A stretch of DNA of 64,000 nucleotides from Symsagittifera roscoffensis (GCF_963678635.1 NC_087064.1:26516189-26580188), one strand, 5' to 3'; shown: positions 1-11,100, counted from the first letter of the stretch. Notes: generated by a model from the sequence alone, not told the origin. Translations and numbers: made by a program.

Positions 1-100
1 TGCCTTATGCGTTAAGTTATATTTGAAACTAAAATTAACAATTGAGTTGGAAAATCAGTAAGATCACCATAAAACTTTCTTGCGTTATTAGAGTCACGGA

Positions 101-161
101 ATATTTGACTCTAATATCTCCCTACCGAGATATAAGAGTCAAATATCTCGGTAGGGATATT
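101..161. repeat. Palindromic hairpin sequence
   Basis: Two 20-base arms at 101-120 and 127-146 are inverted copies of each other with one mismatch. The core ATATCTCCCTACCGAGATAT is repeated in inverted form at about 143-161. The structure could extrude as a cruciform. It lies 110 bp outside the left LTR of the neighbouring gypsy element and is not part of it. No coding potential or mobile-element ends were recognised. Confidence 0.6.
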
Positions 162-271
162 TGATGTTTGTCACATGGAAAAATATTAAGGAACGTATTC
201 TACTTGCCCATTTTTCCACTTTGGAACATTGGAAATTTTCCGCTTAAATATAATTGAGATTTCTTTATTGG

Positions 272-563
272 TGTGGTAACTTACAGAACCTCTGAGGTTT
301 ATAATGAAAACGGATTTGGTTTCACAGAGTTAATTTAATAGTTGAAACCGTATTGTTTTATTTGGATTTCTTTTATCTGAGATCGACTGTGTACGGAGTC
401 ACAGATCTGAGAGACAAGCTCTCTATTTTTAGCAATAAAGGTCACGTAGTCATTGACCTTGGTTTACATAATAGGATACTATAATTTACAGATAACAATA
501 TGAACAGCATGTCCAAAGCCACTATATGGTTACTGCAAATGCAGTAGCAGTTGCGGTACCACA
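272..563 (-). repeat. LTR of gypsy element 1 (3' LTR in element orientation)
   Basis: This 292-bp direct repeat is identical to 7228-7519, starts TG, ends CA, and has 7-bp terminal inverted repeats (TGTGGTA/TACCACA). It is preceded by the target duplication ATTGG at 267-271. Confidence 0.96.
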
Positions 564-578
564 TACCCCGCTCGGCCA
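564..578 (-). other. Polypurine-tract-like sequence next to 3' LTR
   Basis: On the minus strand the bases just before the 3' LTR read GGCCGAGCGGGGTA. The purine-rich stretch touching the LTR is where plus-strand DNA priming occurs in Ty3/gypsy elements. It is short and interrupted by C and T, so the assignment rests mainly on position. Confidence 0.45.
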
Positions 579-686
579 AGAAAATTTTATAATACCTTGT
601 TAAAATTTTTAATAATAATGAATAGGAGTTTTAATACTCAGTTTAAAGAGTTTTATTCTCTGTTGGTTTTGGGTTTTGGTTTGGAA

Positions 687-1916
687 TCATTTTCCATCTT
701 TTTCTTCATGCTCTTCCTCAAAATGTAATGGGATTCGCCACTCAGCATTCCAGGAACGATTGATGTCGAGAGCCTCGCTGCCGAACTTTCTTCTGAAAAG
801 GTGTTTTTCTAGCAGACCAAATTTTCTTTCCACCCAATTCGACGCATCGGGTTTGAAGTTCGCTAGCTTAATGCGGTATGCTTCAAGTGCGGCCTGATTT
901 AGGTCTAAGAGATCATTATGGTAAGAAATCGACTTCACCGAATGTTTAATCGGATTCCCGTATCTAGTTGGTCCCTTTTTGGACCTTCCGCTTTTACGAA
1001 CCGATGTTTCTTCGACTTCTGATTCGTCCGAAAACCCCGGAGGGTTATTGGATTCTTCCTCAACTTCCCCATCTTTTTTAGATTGCAATATATATGCCGC
1101 CGTACGTTGTACTCCTTTTTCGAGCACTTGGTCAGCTAAACGATTCCAATCAGCTGCCGATAGATCTTTACTGTTGAATGTGTCTAAAATTGTTTCTGGA
1201 GATGTATTACGTGATATTTCTTTCTTATTTCTCGTACTGCTATGCGGAGTAGAAGTCGATTTTTGTACGCCTCCTGGGTTTGACGAACCCGCTTGAATTT
1301 CCGCTTGAGGTTCATGAGCTTCTGCTGCCGTGGTAGCACTTTTATTTAGTGAAATGACTGTTTGGGGATCTTTTGAGCTTGTGCCCCCTTTCGTCTTGGG
1401 TGTTCTAGAGAATGGACCGGCCAAGTTTGGCTTGGCTCTTCGAACCGCTAAGTTTAGGCCACCGCCCTGTATAGTATCCTTTGACGTGACCACTGTAGGG
1501 CTGTCTTGAAATTTTCATTTTGCCTTCGATGGATCTATGATTCGCTGCTCTAGCAGTAATTCCTCAACAGATCCACTATTCTCCGCCTCGTCCTGTTCAT
1601 CGGACTGCCGCTTTGACTGTTTTTGCTGCTTTTTCTTGGGTTTTTCTCCTGTTGGAGAACGTCTGTTATTGCTGTTATCCTTGTCTTGAACAGCAACCTT
1701 GGCTTTGGCAATGTCACTCTTTCGGTATATGGACCCTGCTGCTGTCTTGACAGTGGAGGGCGTTTCTGCCACGACTCTTCCTTTCAATGCTTTGGTAAGC
1801 GCCTTACCGCTTTTCCTCCCCTCATCTTTTCTGATCAAGATTGGTGACGAATGGCATTGGTTAGTGGTCAATTCTGGTTCATCTTGGATAAATTCACGTT
1901 CCCACGAGTACAGCAT
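687..1916 (-). pseudogene. C-terminal tail of element 1 Pol polyprotein
   Basis: Two open segments in one frame (1515-1916 and 687-1493) are separated by a single TGA at 1515. They form the end of the pol polyprotein after integrase, and their frame is shifted by one base from the integrase frame around 1920-1940, in an A-rich run. The segment is low-complexity, rich in Lys, Ser, Glu and Gln. It contains a basic stretch near SGRSKKGPTRYGNP, which resembles the conserved tail of many gypsy pol proteins. No chromodomain was recognised. The frame ends about 120 bp before the LTR. The role is probably structural or in integrase targeting, which is inference. Confidence 0.7.
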
Positions 1917-3697
1917 TTCTTTGCGTAAATCGGGTTAATAGTACTCGTCTCGTCTACCGTGCGTCTTAAATCATTTGCAGATGTATCGCGTCGTGTTTGA
2001 TTCCATCTGGCATTGGCTTCTAGAAGTTCGTTCAGTGCCCGCGCTCTCGCCCGATCCTGGGCCGAGTCGACTTGTTGCTTGAATAGTAGACTCACGTCTC
2101 TGCTGTTTTGTCCTTTTCGGACAATCTTTAGACTATCCCGAGACTGGTCAATGCGCTTTTTCAGTTGGGAGTCAGTCAGCGTTGAACGTTCCAGGTGTTC
2201 CTTATCTAAACGATCAGAATTTCGTAAAAACCTATCACTGAGAATTTTAAATTCTGTTTTAGGCAATCTCCCAAAATGAGCCTCAAATGGCGACATTTTT
2301 ATTGTCTTCTGTTTACTCCAACAAAGGTCACGAAGTATTGTACTAAGACATAATTTTATTGATGTTACGTTTTCATCGAGTAACATTACTCCCAATCTTC
2401 TTTTGATGGTTTGTATAGTGCGTTCCACTAATCCGCATCCGCGATGATCTCCAACTGGACAAAATTTTTGTTCAATTTTATTGTCAGAACAATATTTTTG
2501 CATTGTTTTACCTTTGAAACCGGAAAATTGATCAGTTCGGATTGATTCGGGTATCCCATGGATATCAATGTATGAGCGAAGAAATTTTTTCGACGACTTT
2601 CCCCCTGTTGATTTAGTGATTTTTACCGATGGAAATTTAGAATACCTATCTATTGCTACCAGCAAATATATTTTTTTTCCTTTGTAATCTTCGAGTGGAC
2701 CGGCGTAGTCTAACTGAACTTCTTGACCCGGCTGCGTTAGCAGTGGAAGAGGCTTGGTAGCATTTTTTGGGATGATGTATTTTGCATTCTTACCATAGCG
2801 AGTGCAGCTTCTGCATTCCTCCGCCAGATTGACAATATCCTTATGCATGTGCAGCCACCACAGGTATTTCGAAACATCGAGCATCGCTTCCTGACCTGGG
2901 TGACCGCGATGAATCCTCTTTAGCACTGCTAAGCGCAATTGTTCGGGGACAGCTAGCCTGTTGTCCACCAGTATGCAATAGTCCACTACAGAGAGCTGAT
3001 GCCAGAGGGGATTGGTATACAGGCCCATCAACTGGAAACTGTGACAATCATTCCTCTCAATCACCCGCCGAAGTCTGTCCATCCAAGCGTCCTCTGATAT
3101 CAATTTTGCTAATAGACTTCTATCGAACAACTTGGTGAGATTCTCAAGGCTGATTTCTGTACTCGTTTCTTTTTGATGCGAGATGATTCTTCTGGAGTTG
3201 TGACCTGTCTTCTCCTTTTTGATTATGCTGACTTCTGGACTTTCTGAGGGGCTTTCAGCTGTGAGGTCCACTTCTATGATTGGGGGATTTTCTCTTTGAG
3301 TATTTGTTTCCAATGTCTGATCACGTTTGTTTCTGTCATCAAGAACTGTCCGTGCTTCTAGTTCCAGTAAGCTTTTCGGGTTATCTGATTTTTCTGCCCC
3401 CATGAGGTCCCAAAATGACATCAGAGTTGTCTCGACATTTCCTGCTGCATTTCCAGATGTTATTTCTTTATATCCTTTAGGCCTGAAGGATTTCTTTACT
3501 GTCCTCCAGTCAACCTGGGGCACATCTGAATCGGAGTTGTCTGAGTCGTCTTGTCTACTGCACGCAGCTCCTCTCTTCACCATACGTGTTCGGGAAAAAG
3601 TGGTTTCCGTCACTTGTTCTGTCAGTTCGTCCTCCCTCCGATCTCCATTCTGTCTGATTATCATTTTCCTGGACTTTCCTGTTTTGTTTTTCTCCAT
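1868..3697 (-). pseudogene. Element 1 integrase (Ty3/gypsy)
   Basis: This 609-residue open segment continues the RT/RNase H frame after one TGA at 3707. It carries the N-terminal HHCC zinc-binding module at about residues 263-298 (HRGHPG, LHMHKD, ECRSC). The DDE catalytic core follows: Asp near 330 (LDYAG), Asp near 389 (IRTDQF) and Glu near 425 (GLVERT), with the usual 35-residue spacing between the last two. Integrase inserts the reverse-transcribed cDNA into host DNA. The catalytic residues are intact. The first roughly 200 residues are a low-complexity linker from RNase H. The C-terminus runs into a frameshift that removes the natural tail. It would be translated only as part of the gag-pol polyprotein, so the upstream stops disable this copy unless read through. 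Confidence 0.9.
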
Positions 3698-3706
3698 CTC
3701 CGCTGA

Positions 3707-5479
3707 TCATTGTGAACTTTTAGTATTGTTTTTTCTGACTGAATTTTTGTTAAATTGTGAGATATTGACCGACTGTTTCTCGCGAGCTATTTTGTCCAAT
3801 GTGTTTTTCTGGTTCTGATCTTTTTGAAAACGTAAACTTTGACCGTTTTCGTTCCGGTCGAGCTTTGTCCAGTTTTGAACAAATTGGTTGTCATAGCAAC
3901 CGCGTGATGAGCTGTGTTTACAGTAGCTAGTTTCTCTTTGTGTTCTAGAATGTTCTAGAACGTTAATAGCACGATTTGGATTCGTTTCACTAAACCGACT
4001 GTTCAAACGGTCGAGTGCTTTATGGAAACTTTCAATAGACGTCACTACAAATCTCTCGTCAAGTTCTGATTCCGGCCATGGTTCCCCATTGGGCTCTCTT
4101 GACAGATAATCAACGATACCCATATCCCTTCCCGGAATATGATTAATTTTAGATTGATACGTTTTATTTGATCTATGTTCCCCCAAAGCAGACGTTAACG
4201 CCTTGTGGTCAGTTGCTATGACAAATTCTTTCCCCAGTAAAAAATGTTTAAAGCGATCTACCGCCCAAACAACTGCTAGCAGTTCGAGTTCATTGGTAGA
4301 AAATTTTTTTTCCTGGGAATTCAAGTACCGGGATGCAAATGCTATCGGTACCCATTCGTTTTGGTTAGACCATTGGTCAAGAGTAGCCCCGAGGCCGCTA
4401 TGACTTGCATCGCACTTTACTCTGGTTTGCTTTGACGGATCGTAATAATTTAATAAAGCGATGTTAGCTACTGCTTTTTTGATATCCTCAAAAGCTACTG
4501 AGTGTTGATCGTCCCACTCAAATTTTTTCACTGGTAAACGAACATTTTTCATTTTCTTTTTTTCATTTTCTTCTTTCAGTAGTGGTCGAAGTTTTTCAGT
4601 TAAACTAGCCGCATTTGGGATGAATTTAGATAAGTGATTGATGCTACCCATGAACGATCTGAGTTGTTTTAGTGACTTGGGGGGTTGGAGATTTGCAATA
4701 GCCTCAGTTTTTGTAATTTTTGGTATTATACCGTGTACCGATAAATTATGGCCTAACCAGTTCACTGAGGACTGAAAAAATTCACATTTCGTAATTTTTA
4801 ATGCGAGATTTTCGTCGTCCAACTTTTGCAACACATTGCGAACCAATTTCTCATGATCCTTAGCTTCCCCCTTTGAAACAATTAGGATATCGTCCAGAAA
4901 ACAAAAGGTATTTTTTGAGTGGTACAGTGTTCTATCCATTGCTTTCTGGAATTCGGCAGGCATATCTGCCAGCCCGTAAAACCCTGTCAGAAATCTATAT
5001 GTTCCCGTTGCTTGACCTCCTACAATATTGAAATTGCATTGCTTTGCTGTTTCCGCAGTTAGCTTTATTTGACTGTAGGCATATTTTAAGTCTAACACGG
5101 TGTAATAGAGAGAACTTTCTGATGTTGCCGTGATAATCTGGCTAACACCATTGATCATTTCGTCCACGTTGGGCATCTGATATTTATTTTTATACAATTG
5201 TCTATTAATAGGTTTTGCGTCCAAAGCTTATTTGATAGAGTTGTCTTTTTTGACTGTTTTGACAATTGGAGCGATAAAGCAATTGCTTGTACATTTATCT
5301 AGTTTTTCGATGTGTTCCTCTGCAAGTAATTTGTCCAGCTCTGCTTGAACTTTATCCTGAATGTGTATATGAATTCTCCTACCTTTTTCTTGAATCGGAC
5401 ATAAAGGATATTTAAATTTTGTATTCACCGTATGATTTTTTGAATCCCCTTGTCTATCAAATAAGTCTTTGAATTTCAA
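3707..5479 (-). pseudogene. Element 1 reverse transcriptase and RNase H
   Basis: This is the RT/RNase H part of pol, interrupted once by TAA at 5228 where the family normally has a hydrophobic residue after SIK. RT landmarks are the fingers region before the stop, LDLKYAYSQ, the FYGLADMPAEF motif, and the catalytic box FCFLDDILIV (LDD rather than YxDD, normal for some gypsy lineages). RNase H begins near VKCDASHSGLGATL, followed by ASRYLN and TNELELLAV, and ATDHKALTS as a late motif. The enzyme copies element RNA into DNA and degrades the RNA strand. It is followed in frame by integrase after one TGA. Apart from the stop every core motif looks functional. Confidence 0.92.
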
Positions 5480-5494
5480 ATAAAGAAAATGTTT

Positions 5495-6166
5495 TCAACC
5501 TTCTGAGTGCTCGCACAGTAGCACGTCAAACCTGGATCTTCGTGTTGGAGCTGATTTTTGAGTGGTCTGAATTCCCAGTTTACTTTGAAGATCTAGACCT
5601 AGTATACATCGCATACGTCTTTCTGTGACTAGTAGCATCGCTCCCGACACTTCCCAACCCGCCGAACGCAGATTAGCTTTCAACGCTCCTAATATCAATA
5701 TAGGTCGTTTATTATAATCCTCAAACTGCGCGGGCAGGTTTAACTTTTCTGCTGGAATAAATTTTGAATTCGAGGGTCCTTCCAAAATTTGTTTTGTTGT
5801 CGTCCAATTCAGAAGTGATATTGGGCTACCCGTGTCTATAGTCATATTCAAAATATGACTATCAATTTTAACCAGAGCCTTCAATACTTTAATTTGATGA
5901 GATTTTGGATTCCTGCGAATTTCGATTTTTTCGATATTGTCAGATTTTTCCGTCAACGATTCCCTCTGAATATTTTTCTCATCGAACACATTCGCTAATA
6001 CTCGTCTGTTGATGTATTTTTCAATGTTTTCGACGGAAGTGAGATCTTCCTCTACGGCCATAATCTCAAAATCGTCGCATGACTCAAAGGTTTGTATTAA
6101 ATTGCATTTTTTTTCTGAACTAGAACCTTCATTTGTGATTTCGTTAACTTGCTGGGATTTACACAT
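5495..6166 (-). pseudogene. Element 1 aspartic protease
   Basis: This frame follows gag after the zinc knuckles. It contains the retropepsin active site MTIDTGSPISLL (Asp-Thr-Gly) at roughly residues 108-119, and the flap/second-loop region ends with ILGLDL. It matures the gag-pol polyprotein. It shares the reading frame with gag upstream and RT downstream, and a TGA at 5495 separates it from RT. The N-terminal 100 residues are a Glu-rich linker. There is no visible frameshift between gag and pol, so this element would make a single gag-pol frame if the stops were absent. Confidence 0.85.
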
Positions 6167-7228
6167 TTGTGCGAAATGATTGGGTTTATTACAGTTCTTT
6201 CACGTTTTACCCATTGCAAGACAATTTTTTAAATGACCTTCTCCAAACGCTCTGCCGCATCTCGTGCATTGTTTTTGATCTCCTTTAGCTTTTTGAGTAT
6301 TTTTGTTCTCATACTGTTTTCTTCTATTTTGATTTTGACCTTGTCGTTTAGAGTTATAACCCTTGTTCCCAATTGCCATAATCGGTTCTTGTTTGATTTT
6401 CAATTGTGAATTTGAGAACAATCCTGTGTTGTTTGTACTTGATGAAGATTTTTGGAATGCTTGGGTAGTTTGCTTACTGTGTTCGAATTTTATCGCACGC
6501 TTTAAGGTTTCTTCGGGAGAAAATGTTTCAAAAGTTAATGTGTCTTGAAGGACAACATTTTTCATCCGGGAAATAAATAGATATCTTACCAGCTCTTCTT
6601 CCAGTGCTCCCAAATCCGCCTTTGCTGCTTGTGCAGTCAGCGCCGCATGAAAAGATTCCAGCGTTTCATTTGATTCATGGGATCGTGTGAACAATTTGTA
6701 TCTCTCGTAAGTAATACATTTCGTCTTCTCAAATGAGACTTTAGCTAAACGAACTATATCCCGAAACCCCAGTTTAGATATCTCTGTGTGAGGATTCTTT
6801 TGAATAAATTTTTTCTTCCCTTCAGCGCACAAAGCGAGAAATAATCTCGATGTCAACCGTTTTCCAACTTCATGATAAAATACATTGTGTCCCACTCTAG
6901 GTCCTCTCAATACCCGTTCTTCATTTTCTTGAACCACTCAATCCCGAGCCAATCTGTTCCGGGCTTCTCTCTCTGCTATTGCAGGCGCATCCTCGTTCTG
7001 CGCTGGTGGTTTAGGAGTTGGTAGAGGTTCTTCTAGTACAGTTTTGGGTTCTTCTAACATTACTTCTGGATCCACATTTTCTTTAACCGTAACAGCTAAT
7101 AGGAACTGATCAAGCCATGTTTCAAAATTCCAGGGTGGATCTGAATTTGCGGATGCCCAGAATACTGGGATTCCCAGATCGGTCCTATTGTCTTGAGCTG
7201 TAAAACCGGATCCTGCTGGCTGCGCCAT
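6161..7228 (-). pseudogene. Element 1 Gag with zinc knuckles
   Basis: Gag is the structural protein that packages element RNA. The start ATG at 7228 uses the last base of the LTR as its A, so there is almost no leader. A proline/glutamate-rich N-terminus is followed by a TGA at 6938, then a helical capsid-like region. Two Cys/His knuckles follow, CTRCGRAFGEGHLKNC and a second whose first zinc-ligand position is occupied by a TGA (6200) followed by KNCNKPNHFAQMC. The rest of the CX2CX4HX4C pattern is perfect, so the TGA sits exactly where a Cys codon is expected. Gag continues in frame into protease. Confidence 0.85.
7210..7227 (-). other. Primer-binding-site-like sequence of element 1
   Basis: Immediately after the 5' LTR on the minus strand the sequence is TGGCGCAGCCAGCAGG. 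It starts with the TGG expected from pairing with a tRNA 3' CCA end, with no spacer. The primer tRNA was not identified. The same bases also encode the first Gag residues. Confidence 0.55.
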
Positions 7229-7519
7229 GTGGTAACTTACAGAACCTCTGAGGTTTATAATGAAAACGGATTTGGTTTCACAGAGTTAATTTAATAGTTG
7301 AAACCGTATTGTTTTATTTGGATTTCTTTTATCTGAGATCGACTGTGTACGGAGTCACAGATCTGAGAGACAAGCTCTCTATTTTTAGCAATAAAGGTCA
7401 CGTAGTCATTGACCTTGGTTTACATAATAGGATACTATAATTTACAGATAACAATATGAACAGCATGTCCAAAGCCACTATATGGTTACTGCAAATGCAG
7501 TAGCAGTTGCGGTACCACA
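7228..7519 (-). repeat. LTR of gypsy element 1 (5' LTR in element orientation)
   Basis: This 292-bp LTR is identical to 272-563. The target duplication ATTGG follows at 7520-7524. It should hold the element promoter, but I could not assign a convincing TATA box. Confidence 0.96.
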
Positions 7520-7524
7520 ATTGG

Positions 7525-9871
7525 GTAAAAACGAGGTTTTACATTGTAGAGCATGAAGAGCAATTGTGCTCATGGAACAAAAGTTCTGTTAATTAAAAAT
7601 TTGAATTCATATTAGGCTGTATCTCAATTGGCGAGAGGGGCCAGAGAGGGACGAAATGTACTTGAAGTACCTGAAGAAGTGCAGCCCTTCTTCTGGCGTG
7701 ACAAAGAGAGGTGTAGATTTTGGCAGCTGGGCAGGTGAAGATCTGGGATGTGATGATTTAAAGGGGAGACAATGTTTGGACCCTGCAGCAGATTTTGAAC
7801 AATACTGTCGACAAACAGGTAAATCTCAACTGATCTGCATCGACCCTAGTCGACTGTAACTTTGGTAGACATATTCATCTTCGAAAAGCGGACATTTAGT
7901 CAACCCATACGGCTGCAACATTATTCAAACATCTCAAATCAATGCTTGACTCTTTACTTCGTGAGGGTCTAAAAGTGGATATTCGGTCGACTCATATGCC
8001 TTGATAAATTATTCGCTCCTTGTCTACCGCCTTGCAAAATCAAAAATTCCGGCACAATATATATTTGTATTGGAAATTAAACTATAAACAAGACTGCCCG
8101 TATCAGGGCGAATCCCTGAATGATCCGACTGCCTATTAAGGTCTATGGAGCAGTAACAACATAAAGAATTTAAATGTAATAAAATAAGATTGAAAATTTT
8201 TTTGAAAAAAATTTGAGATTTTTTTGTGAAAACATACCCCACACGCCATATCAAGTACAAAGTATTAAATTTTGCTCCTATTAACAAATCAATTATGGCG
8301 TATAAAATTCCTTGAACCCATTTGGAACGATTTTCCAGCCGGATTAAATCTCGCTTACGCGTTAATAGCGCAAGCTATATCGCGCGTTAATTGTCCCAAA
8401 TTGGCCAAAATGACAATCTTTAAACCCCCATAGCTTTTCAAAAAATGATGTCAGGTGAAATATCTTTTCAAGTTTAGGATCAGGACAACAATAGTTTTCG
8501 AATGATATAAAAAATTTCCGTTAAAAGTGGCCAGTTAAAAAGTCGAAATTTGTTTGAAGAAAAAACCCACCCCGAGCACAAATATTCCGTAATTCGTTGC
8601 GATAGTCGTAACAAAAAGCCAGATTTATACGGCAGGAAGTACAAGAAATTTTGTTCAAAGCTAATTACTGTTTATACCATTATAAAACTTTTATGCCCTA
8701 ATACCATCAAAAAATATAAAATGAGCTTTCAAGAATAAGAACAAATACCATAGGATAAGAACTGGAAAAAAAAACGTCAAATTTCATAAAACACAAAAAG
8801 GCAAAGAGCTAAAATTCAGGTTCAAACAAATTAAACAAATATAGTCGGTCGCTGTCTAAGAGGCACATAATGTTCTGATCACAGTCACGCAAAGTTAATA
8901 AAATTACTGTCGTTTGTTTTTCTTCGTGGTTTCGAAATTTATTGAATTAGGAATAATCGACAACGGCTGTCTTCAAAAAATTAATTACCCACACAGAAAG
9001 AAAAAAAATAATTTAAAAAAATTTTTTTTTAGAAAAATAATTATTAACTTGTTAAATGAAAATTTTTCTTCTGTAAAACTTACTCGCTCTCTTGACTTGC
9101 TCGATTTTCGATTTATTTTTAAAAAAATTTTGTTTCTGTTTTTTCTTGACGCAGGAAAAAATTTGACAATTTCTATTGTCGTTCGAATCACGACTGAAAG
9201 TGCATTAATTTGATTTATTACTCGATCCATTCCGATGATTATTTACGAAATATTTGATTCAGTTTTGCATGGAAAAACTAAAAAATACCCGAAGACAAGT
9301 TCGCCTAAAAGTAAGAGCTCAATTTTTATTTTTTTCTAATCAAAAGACGAGAAAAAATGTGCTCATATCAGTTTGAGGCCGCGAACCCTTCAGGGCTCTT
9401 TTTGATTTGAAGAGTTGATGACTTAACCATTTCAATTTTATATACATCTTAATTAAATCAGTTCTAAAACATACCAATTTTTATCGAGTTATTTGTTTGA
9501 AGCATTGCAAACCGGTTTGTGTTCAACAACACTAAATAATTCTATAGTTTTGTCGTGTAGAAACTGCCCTTAAAATAGATTTTTAAAAATAAAGCTCCTA
9601 AATAATTTTTTGGTTGCTACAAAATAGCTGGTCAAATAGCGCGCTTAAGATCAAAAACTCACACAATAGATCACAATATATAAAAACTCTGACACTTCTT
9701 CATTTGTGAAAATTTTCATTTTTTTTGCATTTTTGCATTCTCACATTCGCATGTAGTGATTTTGATTAGCATAGTTGTAATGCGTTAAACCTCAGAAGTT
9801 CAGATTGAGTAATTGATCTCAAACCATGGCAATGATAGTGCGCAATTTTAGGCGCAGAAAACCGTCTTGAG
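7525..9871. other. AT-rich noncoding stretch
   Basis: No recognisable gene. Long A and T runs occur at 8990-9030 and 9120-9160. A short, less AT-rich patch at 7620-7860 has a 67-codon open frame on the plus strand followed by a GTAAAT splice-donor-like sequence. It could be an isolated exon, but nothing confirms it. A short GC-containing patch at about 8345-8390 (GCGTTAATAGCGCAAGC) has partial dyad symmetry. Confidence 0.6.
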
Positions 9872-9874
9872 TAG

Positions 9875-10646
9875 CAAAAAGCTCAAGAAAATAGCTCAGT
9901 CTGGATTAACAGAAATCATCTAAATGAACAATCCTTAGACAGGCTTATAAGCTTAGGAGTCGGTGTCACATACCGTGCTGTTCAATTATCAGATCGGTCA
10001 TCGGTTTTAGGTTTCGAATCAGGGGAATGCAATCACATTTTCCAGCAGGCTGTGAAAACAAAAGCTTTCAACAAAATATGCATTGACAATGTCGACAAAA
10101 ATTTAGTTAGTGCCTTAAGACCCGAACAAAAAACCATACATTTCAAGTGTTACAGAGAACAAGCGATGGACATACAGTTCTCGTGGACTTTAGGCATACA
10201 AGAAACTATGCAATCGGATTGTTTTTCCAAAAAGTACGGATCTGACGTTGACATAAATTACGTAAGAATGAAAGAATTGATGACATATACATTTGGGGAA
10301 GAAATCTGGAAAAGTAATAAAAAAATGTATGAGGGATTGCTGGACCATATCGAACAAGGGGCCGAGCCATTTCTTGAAGAAGTTTGTGAAAAAGAGAAAA
10401 ATTACTATGATGCAAGAGAGTGTCCGAGAACACCTATAACCGAGTCACTTTTGTCCTACAAGTCAGTAAAAAACTTGAACAAAGAGGTCAAGGCCTGCTG
10501 CAAAGGATTAAAACCGCCACTAAAGGGAGACAAAAAAGCGCAGTTGATAACATGCTTGAAAAATATAGACATGTATGGCCAGTTTTTGGCGTTTGGGAGC
10601 CAATATTTTCGCGATATGTATCGTAATAATTCAATAAAAACGTGGG
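9875..10646 (+). pseudogene. Unknown open frame cut by the assembly gap
   Basis: The frame is open from just after a TAG at 9872 to the gap at 10647, at least 257 codons, with no internal ATG near its left end. It is therefore probably an exon or a 5'-truncated gene. A possible start upstream is ruled out in this frame by TAG and TGA codons at 9833-9874. The product is Lys- and Glu-rich with scattered Cys (FKCYREQA, KACCKGLK, MYGQFLAFGSQYFRD) and looks soluble and helical. I recognise no domain. It could be a retroelement ORF1-like or host exon fragment. Base composition is richer in GC than its flanks, which supports real coding history. Confidence 0.45.
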
Positions 10647-10846
10647 NNNNNNNNNNNNNNNNNNNNNNNNNNNNNNNNNNNNNNNNNNNNNNNNNNNNNN
10701 NNNNNNNNNNNNNNNNNNNNNNNNNNNNNNNNNNNNNNNNNNNNNNNNNNNNNNNNNNNNNNNNNNNNNNNNNNNNNNNNNNNNNNNNNNNNNNNNNNNN
10801 NNNNNNNNNNNNNNNNNNNNNNNNNNNNNNNNNNNNNNNNNNNNNN
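10647..10846. other. Assembly gap (200 N)
   Basis: There are exactly 200 N bases, a length typical of a placeholder rather than a measured gap. It interrupts the open frame at 9875-10646. Confidence 0.99.
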
Positions 10847-10849
10847 CTC

Positions 10850-10979
10850 GCATTCAAACCGAATATATAATAATGACGTCCAAGGCGCCTTGAGAAAAAT
10901 TTGACTGGTCGCGAAAATAGGGATATCCTTTGGCTTGTTAGGGGGTCGCATCCGCCTACGCCCTCCTAATCCGCTCCCA
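10850..10979 (+). mobile_element. Remnant 3' end of a hAT-like short element
   Basis: This segment resembles the right part of the hAT-like element at 29378-29524. Shared blocks are AAGGCGC, GAGAAAAATTT, a GGTCGC/GGTCGG block, CCTTTGG and AGGGGGTCG, ending near ATCCGCTCCCAG where the other copy ends ATCCGCCCCTG. The left part is lost in the gap. It is a diverged, 5'-truncated family member. Confidence 0.55.
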
Positions 10980-11100
10980 GATATGATGACCAAAAATGGT
11001 TTATGAACAAAGTGATTAACGAAAACTGAGTGGCAGGTTGAGATATCTTTAACAGTTTTGTCGCGAAAGTATGGACATGAGTCTGGGACCTCGACCCGGG

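Larger units (their letters stand above)
272..7519 (-). mobile_element. Complete Ty3/gypsy LTR retrotransposon (element 1)
   Basis: The element is 7,248 bp and lies on the minus strand. It is bounded by 292-bp LTRs at 272-563 and 7228-7519 that I compared base by base and found identical. Each begins TGTGGTA and ends TACCACA. The 5-bp target duplication ATTGG is visible at 267-271 and 7520-7524. The order gag, protease, reverse transcriptase, RNase H, integrase defines Ty3/gypsy (Metaviridae type). Despite the youth implied by identical LTRs, the coding frame has stops at 6938 (TGA), 6200 (TGA), 5495 (TGA), 5228 (TAA), 3707 (TGA) and 1515 (TGA), and a frame change near 1930. All stops lie in one otherwise continuous frame down to the frameshift, so this copy looks non-autonomous. 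Confidence 0.95.

Noticed and set aside
1515-6940. Alternative genetic code (TGA as Cys or Trp) in element 1
   Set aside because: A TAA also interrupts the same frame, there is a frameshift, and other elements in the window use all three stops as lesions. Nothing suggests that the nucleus decodes TGA.
7656-7859. Small plus-strand gene
   Set aside because: 67 codons followed by a donor-like GTAAAT, but no matching acceptor, no domain and no second exon. It is mentioned only within the noncoding stretch.
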